The notes beneath the pieces were generated by a model. It worked only from the letters and a program-made list of their open reading frames with translations. It had not been told where the DNA came from and did not search any database. From Flavobacterium paronense (GTDB lineage Bacteria > Bacteroidota > Bacteroidia > Flavobacteriales > Flavobacteriaceae): 64,000 nt of DNA. Where the stretch lies: assembly GCF_030409795.1 (NCBI RefSeq), contig NZ_JAUFQN010000019.1, forward strand, positions 1,054,001-1,118,000. The letters run 5' to 3'. Each line of letters begins with the position of its first letter. Positions within the stretch are counted from its first letter, which is position 1. Of the stretch, positions 9,371 to 18,120 are shown one piece after another. Made by a program: the position numbers and the translations under genes.

Positions 9371-10078
9371 TTATACTTTTAATCCTTTTATCAATTGGTA
9401 TTCTGGCGAACCAAAACCATATTGAGCCTTAACACTATCTTTTATGCTAACAGCCATTTGAGATAAAGCATAATAACTATCTATTCGGGTGGCATTGGTT
9501 TGTACAAAATTAGAGAAGGAATTCATAACTAAATTGTTTGCACCAACTGCAATAGTGTAAAGATCATTTAATGCTGCTATTTTAACTTCTCCTTGGGTAG
9601 GTTGATAATTAGTGCCAAAGTTGGTCAAATTCACAATCATGTCGGCAAAGAACTGAGCTTTCGAATTATAAGATTGATAAGATTGACTAACGATAGCCTG
9701 ATCAGATTTTACATTAACCTTTTTGCGATTATTAGCCCCTCTAATTTTAGAGATGATACCCGCAACATCCCTTGCTTCTTTACTAATTCTTCCATAAATT
9801 ACCTTTACCGTTCCATTAACGGGCGAAAGGACCTTGTCTATAGAATACTGCCCTTTGTCAAAAACTTGAATTCTGTTTTCCACCGCCAAAGAGTAAGCCT
9901 GCTTATTTCCAGCTACAGTGTTATTGAATCCCTTTGTAGTGTTAATTAAATCAGTGAAACTGCTAATGCTGTACTCTGGTTTAATAGGTTGGTAATCCCT
10001 AAAGGTTAACAATGCGGCTACCATGCTCTCTGCGTTACCGATTCTTGCTCCGTAACTTCTTTCTGAAATTGATTTCAT
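9371..10078 (-). CDS. Conserved-looking hypothetical protein, function unknown
   Basis: I do not recognise this 235-residue protein with confidence. It has no signal peptide, no membrane segment, and no Cys, Trp or His. It is rich in Asn, Ser, Gln and Tyr, and its C-terminal half looks helical (AALNDLYTIAVGANNLVM, then SYYALSQMAVSIKDSVK). Similar orphan proteins are familiar from Flavobacterium genomes but carry no known role. It is flanked by its own terminator and a 279-bp upstream gap with no gene. Coding is supported by a full-length open frame and a clean start and stop. Confidence 0.7.
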   Translation of the reverse strand: MKSISERSYGARIGNAESMVAALLTFRDYQPIKPEYSISSFTDLINTTKGFNNTVAGNKQAYSLAVENRIQVFDKGQYSIDKVLSPVNGTVKVIYGRISKEARDVAGIISKIRGANNRKKVNVKSDQAIVSQSYQSYNSKAQFFADMIVNLTNFGTNYQPTQGEVKIAALNDLYTIAVGANNLVMNSFSNFVQTNATRIDSYYALSQMAVSIKDSVKAQYGFGSPEYQLIKGLKV

Positions 10079-10357
10079 AACTATTAGATTTAAAATTATT
10101 TGTGAACTATTTCACTTTAAATCGCGAGCCAAGAAATATGCCAGTAATAGTAAGATAATGCTTAAGATTTCATTAAGATTTTGGAAAGCCTTATTTGGCG
10201 GGCGCTTTTTATGGTTTACTAGATGAAAGGATTCTTGAGTTTGCGGAGGAATATATTTTAATTAGCATACAGTTTGTTAATAAATTTATGTTGATAACAT
10301 TTAAAAATGACTTGTAAAATTAACAAATAAAAGATTTAAATTCGTAACCATTGTGTA

Positions 10358-11605
10358 ATGTTAATTAACATGGTTATGAAAGAATATTTGACTCTTGCAG
10401 AGGCAGCAGATTATGTGGGAAAAAGCAAAGAAACTTTGAGAAGATGGGATAATGATGGAAAATTACCTGCCGTAAGGGAGCCTTTAAGTAATTATAGGGT
10501 ATACAGAAAATTAGATTTAGATAACCTTTTTGGTGATTTGTTAGATGATAAGATTGTAGAATCTGTATCAAATTATGTCAGACCAGATAGGGATTATAAA
10601 GTTATTGAGTTATTTGCAGGAGCAGGCGGTTTGGCTGTTGGTCTTGAAAAAGCAGGTTTAAAATGTGAAGTTCTGAACGACTTTGACAAATGGGCTTGTC
10701 AAACGTTACGGGAAAATAGACCCAACTGGAAAATACTCGAAGGAGATATCAGATCATTTAGTTTTGAACAGTATAAAGGTCAAATAGATATCGTAACTGG
10801 TGGATTTCCTTGTCAGGCGTTTAGCTACGCAGGTAAAAAACTCGGTTTAGCTGATGCAAGGGGAACACTTTTTTATGAATTTGCTAGGGTGGTCAAAGAA
10901 GTTAATCCTCCAATTTGTATTGGTGAAAATGTTCGGGGATTGTTAAGTCACGAAAATGGAAAAACATTAGAAGGTATGATTTCTATTTTAGATGAAATTG
11001 GTTATAAAGTTGTGCCTATTCAAGTTTTAAAGGCTATACACTACAAAGTCCCGCAAAAAAGAGAGCGATTGATATTGGTTGGTATCCGTAAAGACATTGC
11101 TGTAGGCTATGAATATCCAAAAGCTTATAAACGAATTTATAATTTGAGCGATGCACTTAAAAAAGGAGACTTGTTCAATTGTGATGTCCCTCAATCTGAA
11201 GGAGCAAAATATCCAAAGAGTAAAATAGAAGTTCTTGATATGGTTCCGCCAAAAGGATATTGGAGAGACTTGCCTTTAGAAATACAAAAATCTTTTATGG
11301 GAGGAAGTTTTCATTTGGGTGGTGGTAAAACCGGAATAGCCAGAAGAATAGGATGGGATGAGCCTTGTCTTACATTAACTTGCAGCCCTGCACAGAAACA
11401 AACCGAGCGTTGTCATCCAGAAGAAACAAGGCCTTTTACGGTAAGGGAATATGCCCGGATACAAACATTTCCGGATGATTGGACATTCACTGGGTCAGTA
11501 GCGCAACAATATAAACAAATCGGTAATGCCGTTCCTGTTAATTTAGGAAAGGAAGTCGGGTATTCTGTTATAAAGTTTTTGAATCAGTATTATCAGGAAA
11601 GGTAA
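10358..11605 (+). CDS. DNA (cytosine-5) methyltransferase with N-terminal MerR/excisionase-like HTH
   Basis: A 415-residue protein. Residues 9-60 form an HTH (LTLAEAADYVGKSKETLRRW, then NYRVYRKLDL) of MerR or excisionase type. A full m5C methyltransferase follows: motif I ELFAGAGGLAVGL near 84, motif IV GGFPCQAFSYAGK with the catalytic Cys, motif VI GENVRGL, motif VIII PQKRERLILVG and motif X QIGNAVPVNLG. The HTH may repress transcription, as in other R-M controlling methylases, or contact DNA. Starts at 10370 or 10376 are also possible. The gene converges on the endonuclease gene with an 8-bp gap. Confidence 0.92.
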   Translation: MLINMVMKEYLTLAEAADYVGKSKETLRRWDNDGKLPAVREPLSNYRVYRKLDLDNLFGDLLDDKIVESVSNYVRPDRDYKVIELFAGAGGLAVGLEKAGLKCEVLNDFDKWACQTLRENRPNWKILEGDIRSFSFEQYKGQIDIVTGGFPCQAFSYAGKKLGLADARGTLFYEFARVVKEVNPPICIGENVRGLLSHENGKTLEGMISILDEIGYKVVPIQVLKAIHYKVPQKRERLILVGIRKDIAVGYEYPKAYKRIYNLSDALKKGDLFNCDVPQSEGAKYPKSKIEVLDMVPPKGYWRDLPLEIQKSFMGGSFHLGGGKTGIARRIGWDEPCLTLTCSPAQKQTERCHPEETRPFTVREYARIQTFPDDWTFTGSVAQQYKQIGNAVPVNLGKEVGYSVIKFLNQYYQER

Positions 11606-11613
11606 AGGCATGT

Positions 11614-12321
11614 TTATTTATATTTGGCTTCAATTTCTTTGGCTAAAGCTTTAATGGTTTGTTCTACAACATGACTAGCATCAACTTCTAAGGCCACTTC
11701 ACCAATGGCATCAATTAGCTCAAAATAGAAATCTTTTTCTCCTGTTAATCGGTGCCAAAAGTCCTGCCCAATATGGATAGGAAATTGCTCTCCAATTCTT
11801 TTATAATGTGAACTTAACTCTGCTTCTTCACCATATACAATACCAACAATCATGTCATTAATTCCGATATTTAAGTTGTTTGTTTTAGCAAGATTTCTAA
11901 CACCTTTAAAATGGTCAACAATTGTTTTAACGTCATCATGGTTTATTGTATTAGGGCCAGCCTTTAACTGACAGTATTTTTTCCTGCCATCAATTTCGTC
12001 AATAAACTCTATATCGATTCCGAGTGTTGTAGAACCTAATCCTTGAAATAGGGTACTGATTAAGTTCTGAATTTTCATTCCAAAAGAGGTGTTAATAGAA
12101 GAACCCAATATCCTTGGCAAAACCAAAGCTCGGGCAATACTTTCAGCATCGTCATTTCCTGTCAAAAAGTTAGCCAGATATTTAAATAAGAATGGATTAA
12201 CGTTATATTCAGAAAGTTTACTTGCTCTGGAACACGCTCCGTCAATATGATTTTGAACGATTTCAGTTCTGAAAAAGTTCTTGGCATTTTCTATAATCTG
12301 GTCTCTTTGAGTTTTGTTCAT
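11614..12321 (-). CDS. Type II restriction endonuclease, PmeII-like family
   Basis: This 235-residue protein matches, from memory, the PmeII family of type II endonucleases. It has an N-terminal helical region (CSRASKLSEYNVNPFLFKYL) and then a PD-(D/E)xK-like core: the acidic GIDIEFIDEI near residues 103-112 and KKYCQLKAGP near 115-124, where QLK supplies the catalytic lysine. HDDVKTIVDHF and the segment around GIVYGEEAEL complete the fold. It should cleave unmethylated sites protected by a neighbouring methyltransferase. It is the last gene of the minus-strand run and starts 20 bases after the receiver-like gene. The cleavage site cannot be inferred. Confidence 0.78.
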   Translation of the reverse strand: MNKTQRDQIIENAKNFFRTEIVQNHIDGACSRASKLSEYNVNPFLFKYLANFLTGNDDAESIARALVLPRILGSSINTSFGMKIQNLISTLFQGLGSTTLGIDIEFIDEIDGRKKYCQLKAGPNTINHDDVKTIVDHFKGVRNLAKTNNLNIGINDMIVGIVYGEEAELSSHYKRIGEQFPIHIGQDFWHRLTGEKDFYFELIDAIGEVALEVDASHVVEQTIKALAKEIEAKYK

Positions 12322-12341
12322 TGTTTTTAAATAAAATTTAA

Positions 12342-13751
12342 TTATAAATACAGAACTCCAGCTCTATTAATATGACTTCCCAGTTTCACCTGTATATCGG
12401 CTAACAATTGTTGTCTTAATTTAAAATTGCTTTGTCTTTTCTTTGACGTTGAGTTTTGAATTGAGTATAAATACTTAAAATCAAAAACTAGTAAATAATC
12501 TATTCCATCAAAATTAATTATGGCATCTGAAATGTAATTGAAAGCATTACCTTTCTCGATAGGATAATCCTTTTTAATCAATAAACCTGGTAAAATTCTG
12601 CAACAAGGCATTTTTTGTTGAGCATAATCACAAATGGGAGAAACATTTAATTCAATTTTCACAGAGCTCTCAACTATTTCACTTCGTAAACCTCTGTTTT
12701 CATCTCTTAAGAGGGAATTAACAATATTATTGTAATTAGATTTTAATGCAACTTGTCTTATTTTTACTTTATCAATATCCTTAACTGCTTTTTGTTGAGC
12801 TTTAGCAATAACGTCTTCTCTTTGTTCAGAAGGAATCTTTTGATTTTGTTTTACCTTATCTAATGTAAATTGTATTAAGTCAAATTGTTCTTGAATTTCA
12901 TTATCGACAAGAAAAAATGTACCCGGCAAATCCCCATTAAAGGAATCCTCAGCTATTAATAATTTTTTGTTAACTATTGTTTTGAAACTATCATCACCTT
13001 CAGTTGAAATCACTTCTTTGAATTCTTTATCTTTTCCAAATAAAGATTTTGAAATGTTATTTTCTAAAGTATCTATAAATGAGTGATTTAATGTGTAAAA
13101 TGAGTTTTTAATTTTATCAATTTCATTTAATGCTAACGTCTCCTTTCCACCATAAGCATATGCTAATTTGTAAAGAAGATATTTTGCAACATCATCCCAT
13201 TTTTTATCTTTATCAATAAAATTTATAAAGTTATTTATCAATTCACCTGAGGAATTATTGACAATATTTTCCCAAAATGAAAAAACTTTTAGTACTTTAA
13301 AGTCTTCAGCATTTTGATGAATGTTATCAATAATAAAAGCTATTGGATCTTCTTCTGTTTTTGCTTTTACTTTATCTAAACTAATGGTTAATATTGGTTT
13401 GTAGTTGCTTAATCTGTCTTCAAAAGCAATTTTTATTGCATGACCATATTTGTCTTCTTTTGTACTCCAATAAACAAGTATATAATTGCTGTTAGGCTCT
13501 AAAACTTTTGTTAGTCTTGCGCTAATTGCTGATATAATATTTTCTTCTTTAGCATTGTTGTCATTGACAAGTAGTAAATCTAAAAAGACTAGTCTAACAT
13601 TTTCAATTTGTGTGTCAGGTAAATCAGATCCATCTTCTTCATAGAAATAAAAATATGGTATTTTTTGTTTACTTAACGCAGTTAATAATGCTTTTACTTC
13701 TTCGTATTTATCATCAAAAACAACAACTTTTCCATTAGTAGGTAGAATCAT
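12342..13751 (-). CDS. Receiver-like protein with a long C-terminal region, partner of the GHKL protein
   Basis: A 469-residue soluble protein. The first 130 residues follow a response-regulator receiver plan: an acidic pair in KVVVFDDKYEE, a putative phosphoacceptor Asp in VRLVFLDLLLVND, a Ser/Thr strand end in YILVYWSTKED, and a late lysine in TISLDKVK. The remaining 340 residues are helical and unrecognised, with a cysteine pair in QQKMPCCRILPG and a beta-rich end. Its ATG overlaps the stop of the GHKL gene by 4 bp (ATGA-type coupling), so the two proteins are probably made together and interact. No DNA-binding output domain was recognised. Receiver assignment is inference from pattern. 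Confidence 0.62.
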   Translation of the reverse strand: MILPTNGKVVVFDDKYEEVKALLTALSKQKIPYFYFYEEDGSDLPDTQIENVRLVFLDLLLVNDNNAKEENIISAISARLTKVLEPNSNYILVYWSTKEDKYGHAIKIAFEDRLSNYKPILTISLDKVKAKTEEDPIAFIIDNIHQNAEDFKVLKVFSFWENIVNNSSGELINNFINFIDKDKKWDDVAKYLLYKLAYAYGGKETLALNEIDKIKNSFYTLNHSFIDTLENNISKSLFGKDKEFKEVISTEGDDSFKTIVNKKLLIAEDSFNGDLPGTFFLVDNEIQEQFDLIQFTLDKVKQNQKIPSEQREDVIAKAQQKAVKDIDKVKIRQVALKSNYNNIVNSLLRDENRGLRSEIVESSVKIELNVSPICDYAQQKMPCCRILPGLLIKKDYPIEKGNAFNYISDAIINFDGIDYLLVFDFKYLYSIQNSTSKKRQSNFKLRQQLLADIQVKLGSHINRAGVLYL

Positions 13752-15925
13752 ATCATCTTCTTTTTGTTTAACCTTAAAACTACAACAGCTCCGTTTTCAA
13801 ATTCATCTTCTAAATCATATTCTCCAATTTCTGGAAATAAAATTTGTCCATTTTGTACTTTCATGACCTCACTAACAATATGTAGTCCTAAACCCATACC
13901 GGAAGTTTTATCGCTAACAAAAGGTTTTGTGAGTTGGTGTATTGGTAGTCCAAATCCAGAACCATTATCTGCAACTAAAATATCTACATAATTTTCATTA
14001 TTATAGAGGTCAATTAGAATCTTTTTTTCAAATTTTATATTACTTACATCAATTTTCTTTCTTTTTCTTTCTAACCAATAAATAGAATTATCAATGATAT
14101 TTACTATAGCACCGAGCATAAGTCTCTTGCTGCATTCAATTTTTTTACTAGGCTTATTTTGATAGTCTTTTATTAATTGAACATTATGGGCTTTTAATCT
14201 GTATTCAATGTTAAATATCGCACCATTTATTAACTTTACGGAGTCCTCTTCTTGATTTTTTGCTTGTCTGAATAAATCACTATAATTCTCTATTAATTCA
14301 TCAAGGTGTTTTACCAAGTTTAATATATTTTCAGGAACAGACTCTTCTTTAACTAAATAATTTAATTCTGAGATAACTTTTTGGACTTCGTGAATTCCAA
14401 CGCCCATAGTCAAACCTATTCCAGCACTTGTTAATAGTACCTCGTTAATATGATTGTAATCCTTCTCAATTTTAACAAGATGTTTTGTTATTTCTATTTT
14501 TAGAGATTCGGGCTCAACTTTTGAATCAACTAAATCTCTTAACTTTCCTAAACTATTAATTACTGGTTCTTGTTTTTCTGTAGGATTAAATTTTCTCCTA
14601 ATTGTATCTTTATCGTCTTTACGTAAAGTTTCAATTATGTTAAGCGTGTAAAGAATAGAAGTACAAAAATCATTAAAAGCCTCATTTTCTATAAAGCCTT
14701 CTCTATTGGTTTTTTCAATTAATGCTGAGCTTTTCTCTTCGTTTAGATCTATCACGCTAAGAATAATATTATTACTAACCCTTTTTGCAGGTATGTTTAC
14801 TCTTCTCATATCTAAATTCAACCAGTCATTGCCCTTTTCTCCATATTCATTGATTCTTATATTATTTCTATAAACCCTTATTCCTCCTTGTTCATCAAGA
14901 TAATCTTTTAGCAATGTAATGCCTTGATGTTGACTCAAATCCAGAGTTAATTTATCTCTATCAAAAATATATCCTTCAAAACTAATTGGGCCGATAGTTT
15001 TTGGGTTATCATTATCACCATAGTTTTTAGAAAGATTTAAAATTGACTCTTTCTTTTTTCCGTTAATTTTCTCTTCAAAAACTAATGTCGATCTATCATT
15101 TATATAATCATCCTTTTCAGTAATCTTTCTGGATTTAACACCTGTCAAACTTGCCCAAGGTGTAAATTCATATAAAAATTCTTTAATCTCAGAGCCTTCT
15201 ATTTTGCATTTAAAATGCCATAACGCAAACTTTTCAACATCATCCCACTTAGGCATTTTTTCAAGTAGCTTTGGGTCATCTGTATCTAATTCTACTCTGA
15301 ATTTACCAGTTTTATGAAAAGGGGAATTAAGTGTAAAAACAGATTTGTATAATTCTCTAACCATTCTTTTATCCCATTCACTTCTTAATCCTGAAATAAT
15401 TATTTTTGTACCAGTTCTATTTCCTTTAAAATATTCGGGATTAGTTCTTTCAAATACATCAAATTTTGCATCTTTTAAGTATTTGTTTTTTGCAAATTCA
15501 TTCCAGTCAATTTTTACAACGACTTCGTTTTTATCTTTTCTTTTTGATATTAATTCTATTTTAGTTCCAAGTTTATGTACACCAAATCTACCAATTCCTT
15601 TTTCTCCAATAGGAAGCCTTAAGTATTTTGGAGTTCTGACTCTTTTTCGAAATAAATTTTCTTTATAATCACTTCCAGGTTCTAACCAAACATTTTCAAT
15701 GATTTCAATATCCATTCCTTCTCCTTCATCAATAATTTCAATGTATCCTTTGTCTTTATTGCCAATATTTACAAGTTTAACTTTTGCCCACCTTGAATCA
15801 GCATCATAAGAGTTTTTTATTAACTCTAACAATGCAATGTTTTCATTTTTGATTAGTTTATCTCCAAGTTGGAGCAATAATCTTGCTCTTGGTTGAAAAA
15901 AGTTTTTTTGTGATTTTAAATCCAT
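13748..15925 (-). CDS. Double GHKL ATPase: MORC/Hsp90-like N-domain plus histidine-kinase-like C-domain
   Basis: A 725-residue protein with two ATP-binding Bergerat folds. The first has ELIKNSYDAD (34-43), IIDEGEGMD (64-72) and the lid PIGEKGIGRFGVHKLG (105-120), as in Hsp90, MutL and MORC proteins. The second looks like a histidine kinase: an H-box-like GIHEVQKVI with His near 512, N-box VNIIDNSIYW near 610, DNGSGFG near 653 and GMGLGL near 676. There is no signal or membrane segment, so it would act in the cytosol. Prokaryotic MORC-like ATPases are known in R-M contexts; here the kinase-like end and the adjacent receiver suggest signalling. It overlaps the upstream methyltransferase stop/start by one base. 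Confidence 0.82.
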   Translation of the reverse strand: MDLKSQKNFFQPRARLLLQLGDKLIKNENIALLELIKNSYDADSRWAKVKLVNIGNKDKGYIEIIDEGEGMDIEIIENVWLEPGSDYKENLFRKRVRTPKYLRLPIGEKGIGRFGVHKLGTKIELISKRKDKNEVVVKIDWNEFAKNKYLKDAKFDVFERTNPEYFKGNRTGTKIIISGLRSEWDKRMVRELYKSVFTLNSPFHKTGKFRVELDTDDPKLLEKMPKWDDVEKFALWHFKCKIEGSEIKEFLYEFTPWASLTGVKSRKITEKDDYINDRSTLVFEEKINGKKKESILNLSKNYGDNDNPKTIGPISFEGYIFDRDKLTLDLSQHQGITLLKDYLDEQGGIRVYRNNIRINEYGEKGNDWLNLDMRRVNIPAKRVSNNIILSVIDLNEEKSSALIEKTNREGFIENEAFNDFCTSILYTLNIIETLRKDDKDTIRRKFNPTEKQEPVINSLGKLRDLVDSKVEPESLKIEITKHLVKIEKDYNHINEVLLTSAGIGLTMGVGIHEVQKVISELNYLVKEESVPENILNLVKHLDELIENYSDLFRQAKNQEEDSVKLINGAIFNIEYRLKAHNVQLIKDYQNKPSKKIECSKRLMLGAIVNIIDNSIYWLERKRKKIDVSNIKFEKKILIDLYNNENYVDILVADNGSGFGLPIHQLTKPFVSDKTSGMGLGLHIVSEVMKVQNGQILFPEIGEYDLEDEFENGAVVVLRLNKKKMI

Positions 15926-17142
15926 TATAATAAATCTTTCATTTTTTTAGCAATTGCATTCGCCATTAAAGGCGGAACCGCATTACCAATTTGTTTAAAA
16001 GCAGCAGATCTTGACCCTTCAAAATAAAAATCATCTGGGAATGACTGTAGTCTTGCTGCTTCGCGAACTGATATAGAGCGGCATTGTTTAATATCAGGAT
16101 GTATGTAGTGGTGACCATCTTTCGCAATATGAGCTACGACCGTATGTGCCACTCCTGTTCCGTCAATCACTTTATATCGGTCAATAAAGGAAGTTTGATT
16201 CTTGTGTGATTTTAGTTCTTCTGGTAAATCAGGATATCTTAACCGTTCTTTACCTTTATTCCATTTTTGAATGGCTGTTTTGTAAATAGCTAAATCTCTT
16301 GTATTATGAGGTCTTGAAATGTGTTGTGTTACGAAATCGACACCGTTACGCAATTCAAAGCGTTGTAAGTATTCGTTTTTGATTTCGGTATAAGGTGTTT
16401 TTTTAAATCCTTCGCCTGGTTTTAAAACAGGTAAATCAGTAAAAGCATCATTAACTGTATATTGTTTTATTATTTTTTGAAATTCTGGGAAACCAAAATC
16501 CTTTTCTTTTTTCCAGCCTACTATGATAATACGTTTACGGGCTTGAACTACACCATAGTCAGCTGCATTAAGGGTATCATGGTATACTTCATACCCAATT
16601 CTTCTGAAATAGGCCTTGAGGTTTTTAAAATGTAGTCCTTTGTTAGCACTTAACATACCAGGAACATTTTCAAATACAAATGCTCTTGGCTCAAATTCTT
16701 TTAAAAATCTGCCATATTGAATGTATAATTTATTTCTGGGATCGTTTTCAATATCCTCCTGATGTCTTCCTAGTAAAGAATAAGCCTGACAGGGCGGGCC
16801 TCCAATAATTAAGTCGATTTTCTTTTTGGATTTTCTTATGGTTTTGAAAATATTAGAAATCGTATCGTCATTAATCTCAATATTTATTACTGAGTCGATA
16901 ATCTCTTTCGGAATCTCTTTAAAAAAAGATTCCTGTGTTATTTCACCTTTAATATATTGGTAATATAAATCGAGATTATTAATGGATTTTAGATAATGAT
17001 AGGTTGCTCTTGTTCTGATAGTCTGACATGCCTCTAGGTTCATTTCAATATGAGCAATTGGCTCAAAACCTGCATTAATAAAGCCCTCCGACATACCGGA
17101 TGCACCCGCAAAGAGGTCGATGTACGTTAATTTTTCGGCCAT
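15925..17142 (-). CDS. Second DNA (cytosine-5) methyltransferase, first gene of the R-M operon
   Basis: From the ATG at 17142 (MAEKLTYIDLFAG) the product has 405 residues. It shows motif I YIDLFAGASGMSEGF, motif IV GGPPCQAYSLLGR with the catalytic Cys, motif VI FENVPGM, motif VIII QARKRIIIVG and motif X QIGNAVPPLMANA. The target-recognition region lies between about 280 and 340. The open frame continues upstream to 17235, but that extension has no m5C motif and reads as low-complexity aromatic sequence. Stop and start of this gene and the GHKL gene overlap (TAATG). It is unrelated in detail to the HTH-methyltransferase, so the locus may methylate two different sites or strands. Confidence 0.9.
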   Translation of the reverse strand: MAEKLTYIDLFAGASGMSEGFINAGFEPIAHIEMNLEACQTIRTRATYHYLKSINNLDLYYQYIKGEITQESFFKEIPKEIIDSVINIEINDDTISNIFKTIRKSKKKIDLIIGGPPCQAYSLLGRHQEDIENDPRNKLYIQYGRFLKEFEPRAFVFENVPGMLSANKGLHFKNLKAYFRRIGYEVYHDTLNAADYGVVQARKRIIIVGWKKEKDFGFPEFQKIIKQYTVNDAFTDLPVLKPGEGFKKTPYTEIKNEYLQRFELRNGVDFVTQHISRPHNTRDLAIYKTAIQKWNKGKERLRYPDLPEELKSHKNQTSFIDRYKVIDGTGVAHTVVAHIAKDGHHYIHPDIKQCRSISVREAARLQSFPDDFYFEGSRSAAFKQIGNAVPPLMANAIAKKMKDLL

Positions 17143-17244
17143 ACGGAAATAGTAATTGATAACAAAAGTATCGATAAAATTCTCATAAAATACAAAAAAA
17201 TCATGAAAAGTGTTGTAACATGAAAAATTTATCAAAATATAATA

Positions 17245-17441
17245 AAGCTATAAAAACACATGTTTTGTAATTATTGCTTTGCAGTTCATCTTTCGTCAGA
17301 ATGACATGATTGTTTGGAGATTTATATCATCCCTAACGGGATTTTGGTAATTGATGGATTATTTTTTCTACCCAGATTTAATCCCTACGGGATTTTGTTT
17401 TGTTGATTATCCATCTAACCATATTAAACCCTAGCGGGGTT
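17245..17441. repeat. REP/BIME-like palindromic element upstream of the R-M operon
   Basis: Three short palindromes of the type ATCCCTA-CGGGAT occur at 17329-17342, 17381-17393 and, diverged, 17427-17441. Between the first two is a conserved spacer with TTCTACCC. A leading block GCTATAAAAACACATG at 17250-17265 matches the block before the copy at 19410. This fills most of the 356-bp gap between 17142 and 17499; no gene was seen there. Confidence 0.7.
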
Positions 17442-17447
17442 AGATGT

Positions 17448-17480
17448 AAAAAAACACCCACTTCTCAGCGGGTGTTTTTT
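17448..17480 (-). terminator. Terminator of the 136-residue orphan gene
   Basis: AAAAAACACCC and GGGTGTTTTTT form an almost perfect stem around a 9-10 base loop. On the minus strand it lies 19 bases past the stop codon at 17499. Confidence 0.85.
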
Positions 17481-17498
17481 ACCAAACTATAAACTCTT

Positions 17499-17909
17499 TT
17501 ATTTAATAAACGGGCTCTCGTAATTAAGGACTGTTTTAAAATGGTTAACCACAAAGGCGTGTTCCTCGGGTGGTGACATTTTTTTGGCTGACTTAGTTTC
17601 AATTTTCAGGTTATCGTATTTGTGTTCTTCACGAATAAGGTTGAACAACTCGACTTTTGCACCCGTTGGTCCAAAAAGAAGGATTTCGTCATAGTCTTTG
17701 ATAATGGCTATAATGGCTTTGTAAAAAGCTTTTAGTTTTTGGTTTTCTTTGTGCTGTAACAAACTTTCACTGTGTTGCAAACCCTCTTGGTTGTCTAATC
17801 CTCTTAGGTCTGACTTTAGTGTTGTTGCTTTTAGTTCTTCGGTGTTGTATGCTATCACACGTGCTGTGGTATGGTCTAACCAAATACCGACTCTTCTTGT
17901 TGCTTTCAT
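17499..17909 (-). CDS. Small soluble protein with eRF1-domain-2-like pattern, function unknown
   Basis: A 136-residue protein without signal or membrane segment. The start RRVGIWLDHTTARVIAY and the later DEILLFGPTGAKVELFNLI resemble the RNase H-like fold of eRF1 domain 2 and bacterial relatives, seen in host-attachment and baeRF proteins. I can only claim a resemblance. No conserved catalytic residues are identifiable by eye. The gene stands alone with a terminator and is bordered by palindromic repeats on both sides, so it may be part of a region that has been rearranged. Confidence 0.6.
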   Translation of the reverse strand: MKATRRVGIWLDHTTARVIAYNTEELKATTLKSDLRGLDNQEGLQHSESLLQHKENQKLKAFYKAIIAIIKDYDEILLFGPTGAKVELFNLIREEHKYDNLKIETKSAKKMSPPEEHAFVVNHFKTVLNYESPFIK

Positions 17910-18028
17910 ATTGTTTAATTTTAAAGATTGTTAAATTAGTCTTCGGGGCAAACAGATGGCCAATTTTAGTACTTTAAAGTTACGATTTTTTGATGTGAAA
18001 AGCGAGGATTATGGGTTTTATTTGGGGC

Positions 18029-18063
18029 TAAACCTGACAGGTTTTTAAAACCTGTCAGGTTTA
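18029..18063. repeat. 35-bp palindrome downstream of the RAYT gene
   Basis: The arms are TAAACCTGACAGGTTTT and AAAACCTGTCAGGTTTA, nearly perfectly self-complementary. The same palindrome with other terminal bases occurs at 18712-18746 and 61962-61994. Confidence 0.9.
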
Positions 18064-18103
18064 AGGCATTATTAATCTTTGGCACCTTTAATAAAGAGGT
18101 GTC

Positions 18104-18120
18104 TAAACCTGTCAGGTTTA
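18104..18120. repeat. 17-bp short form of the RAYT palindrome, containing the RAYT stop codon
   Basis: TAAACCTGTCAGGTTTA is a perfect palindrome around a central T. Its last three bases (18118-18120) are the stop codon of the minus-strand RAYT gene, so the element is directly fused to the gene end. Confidence 0.88.
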
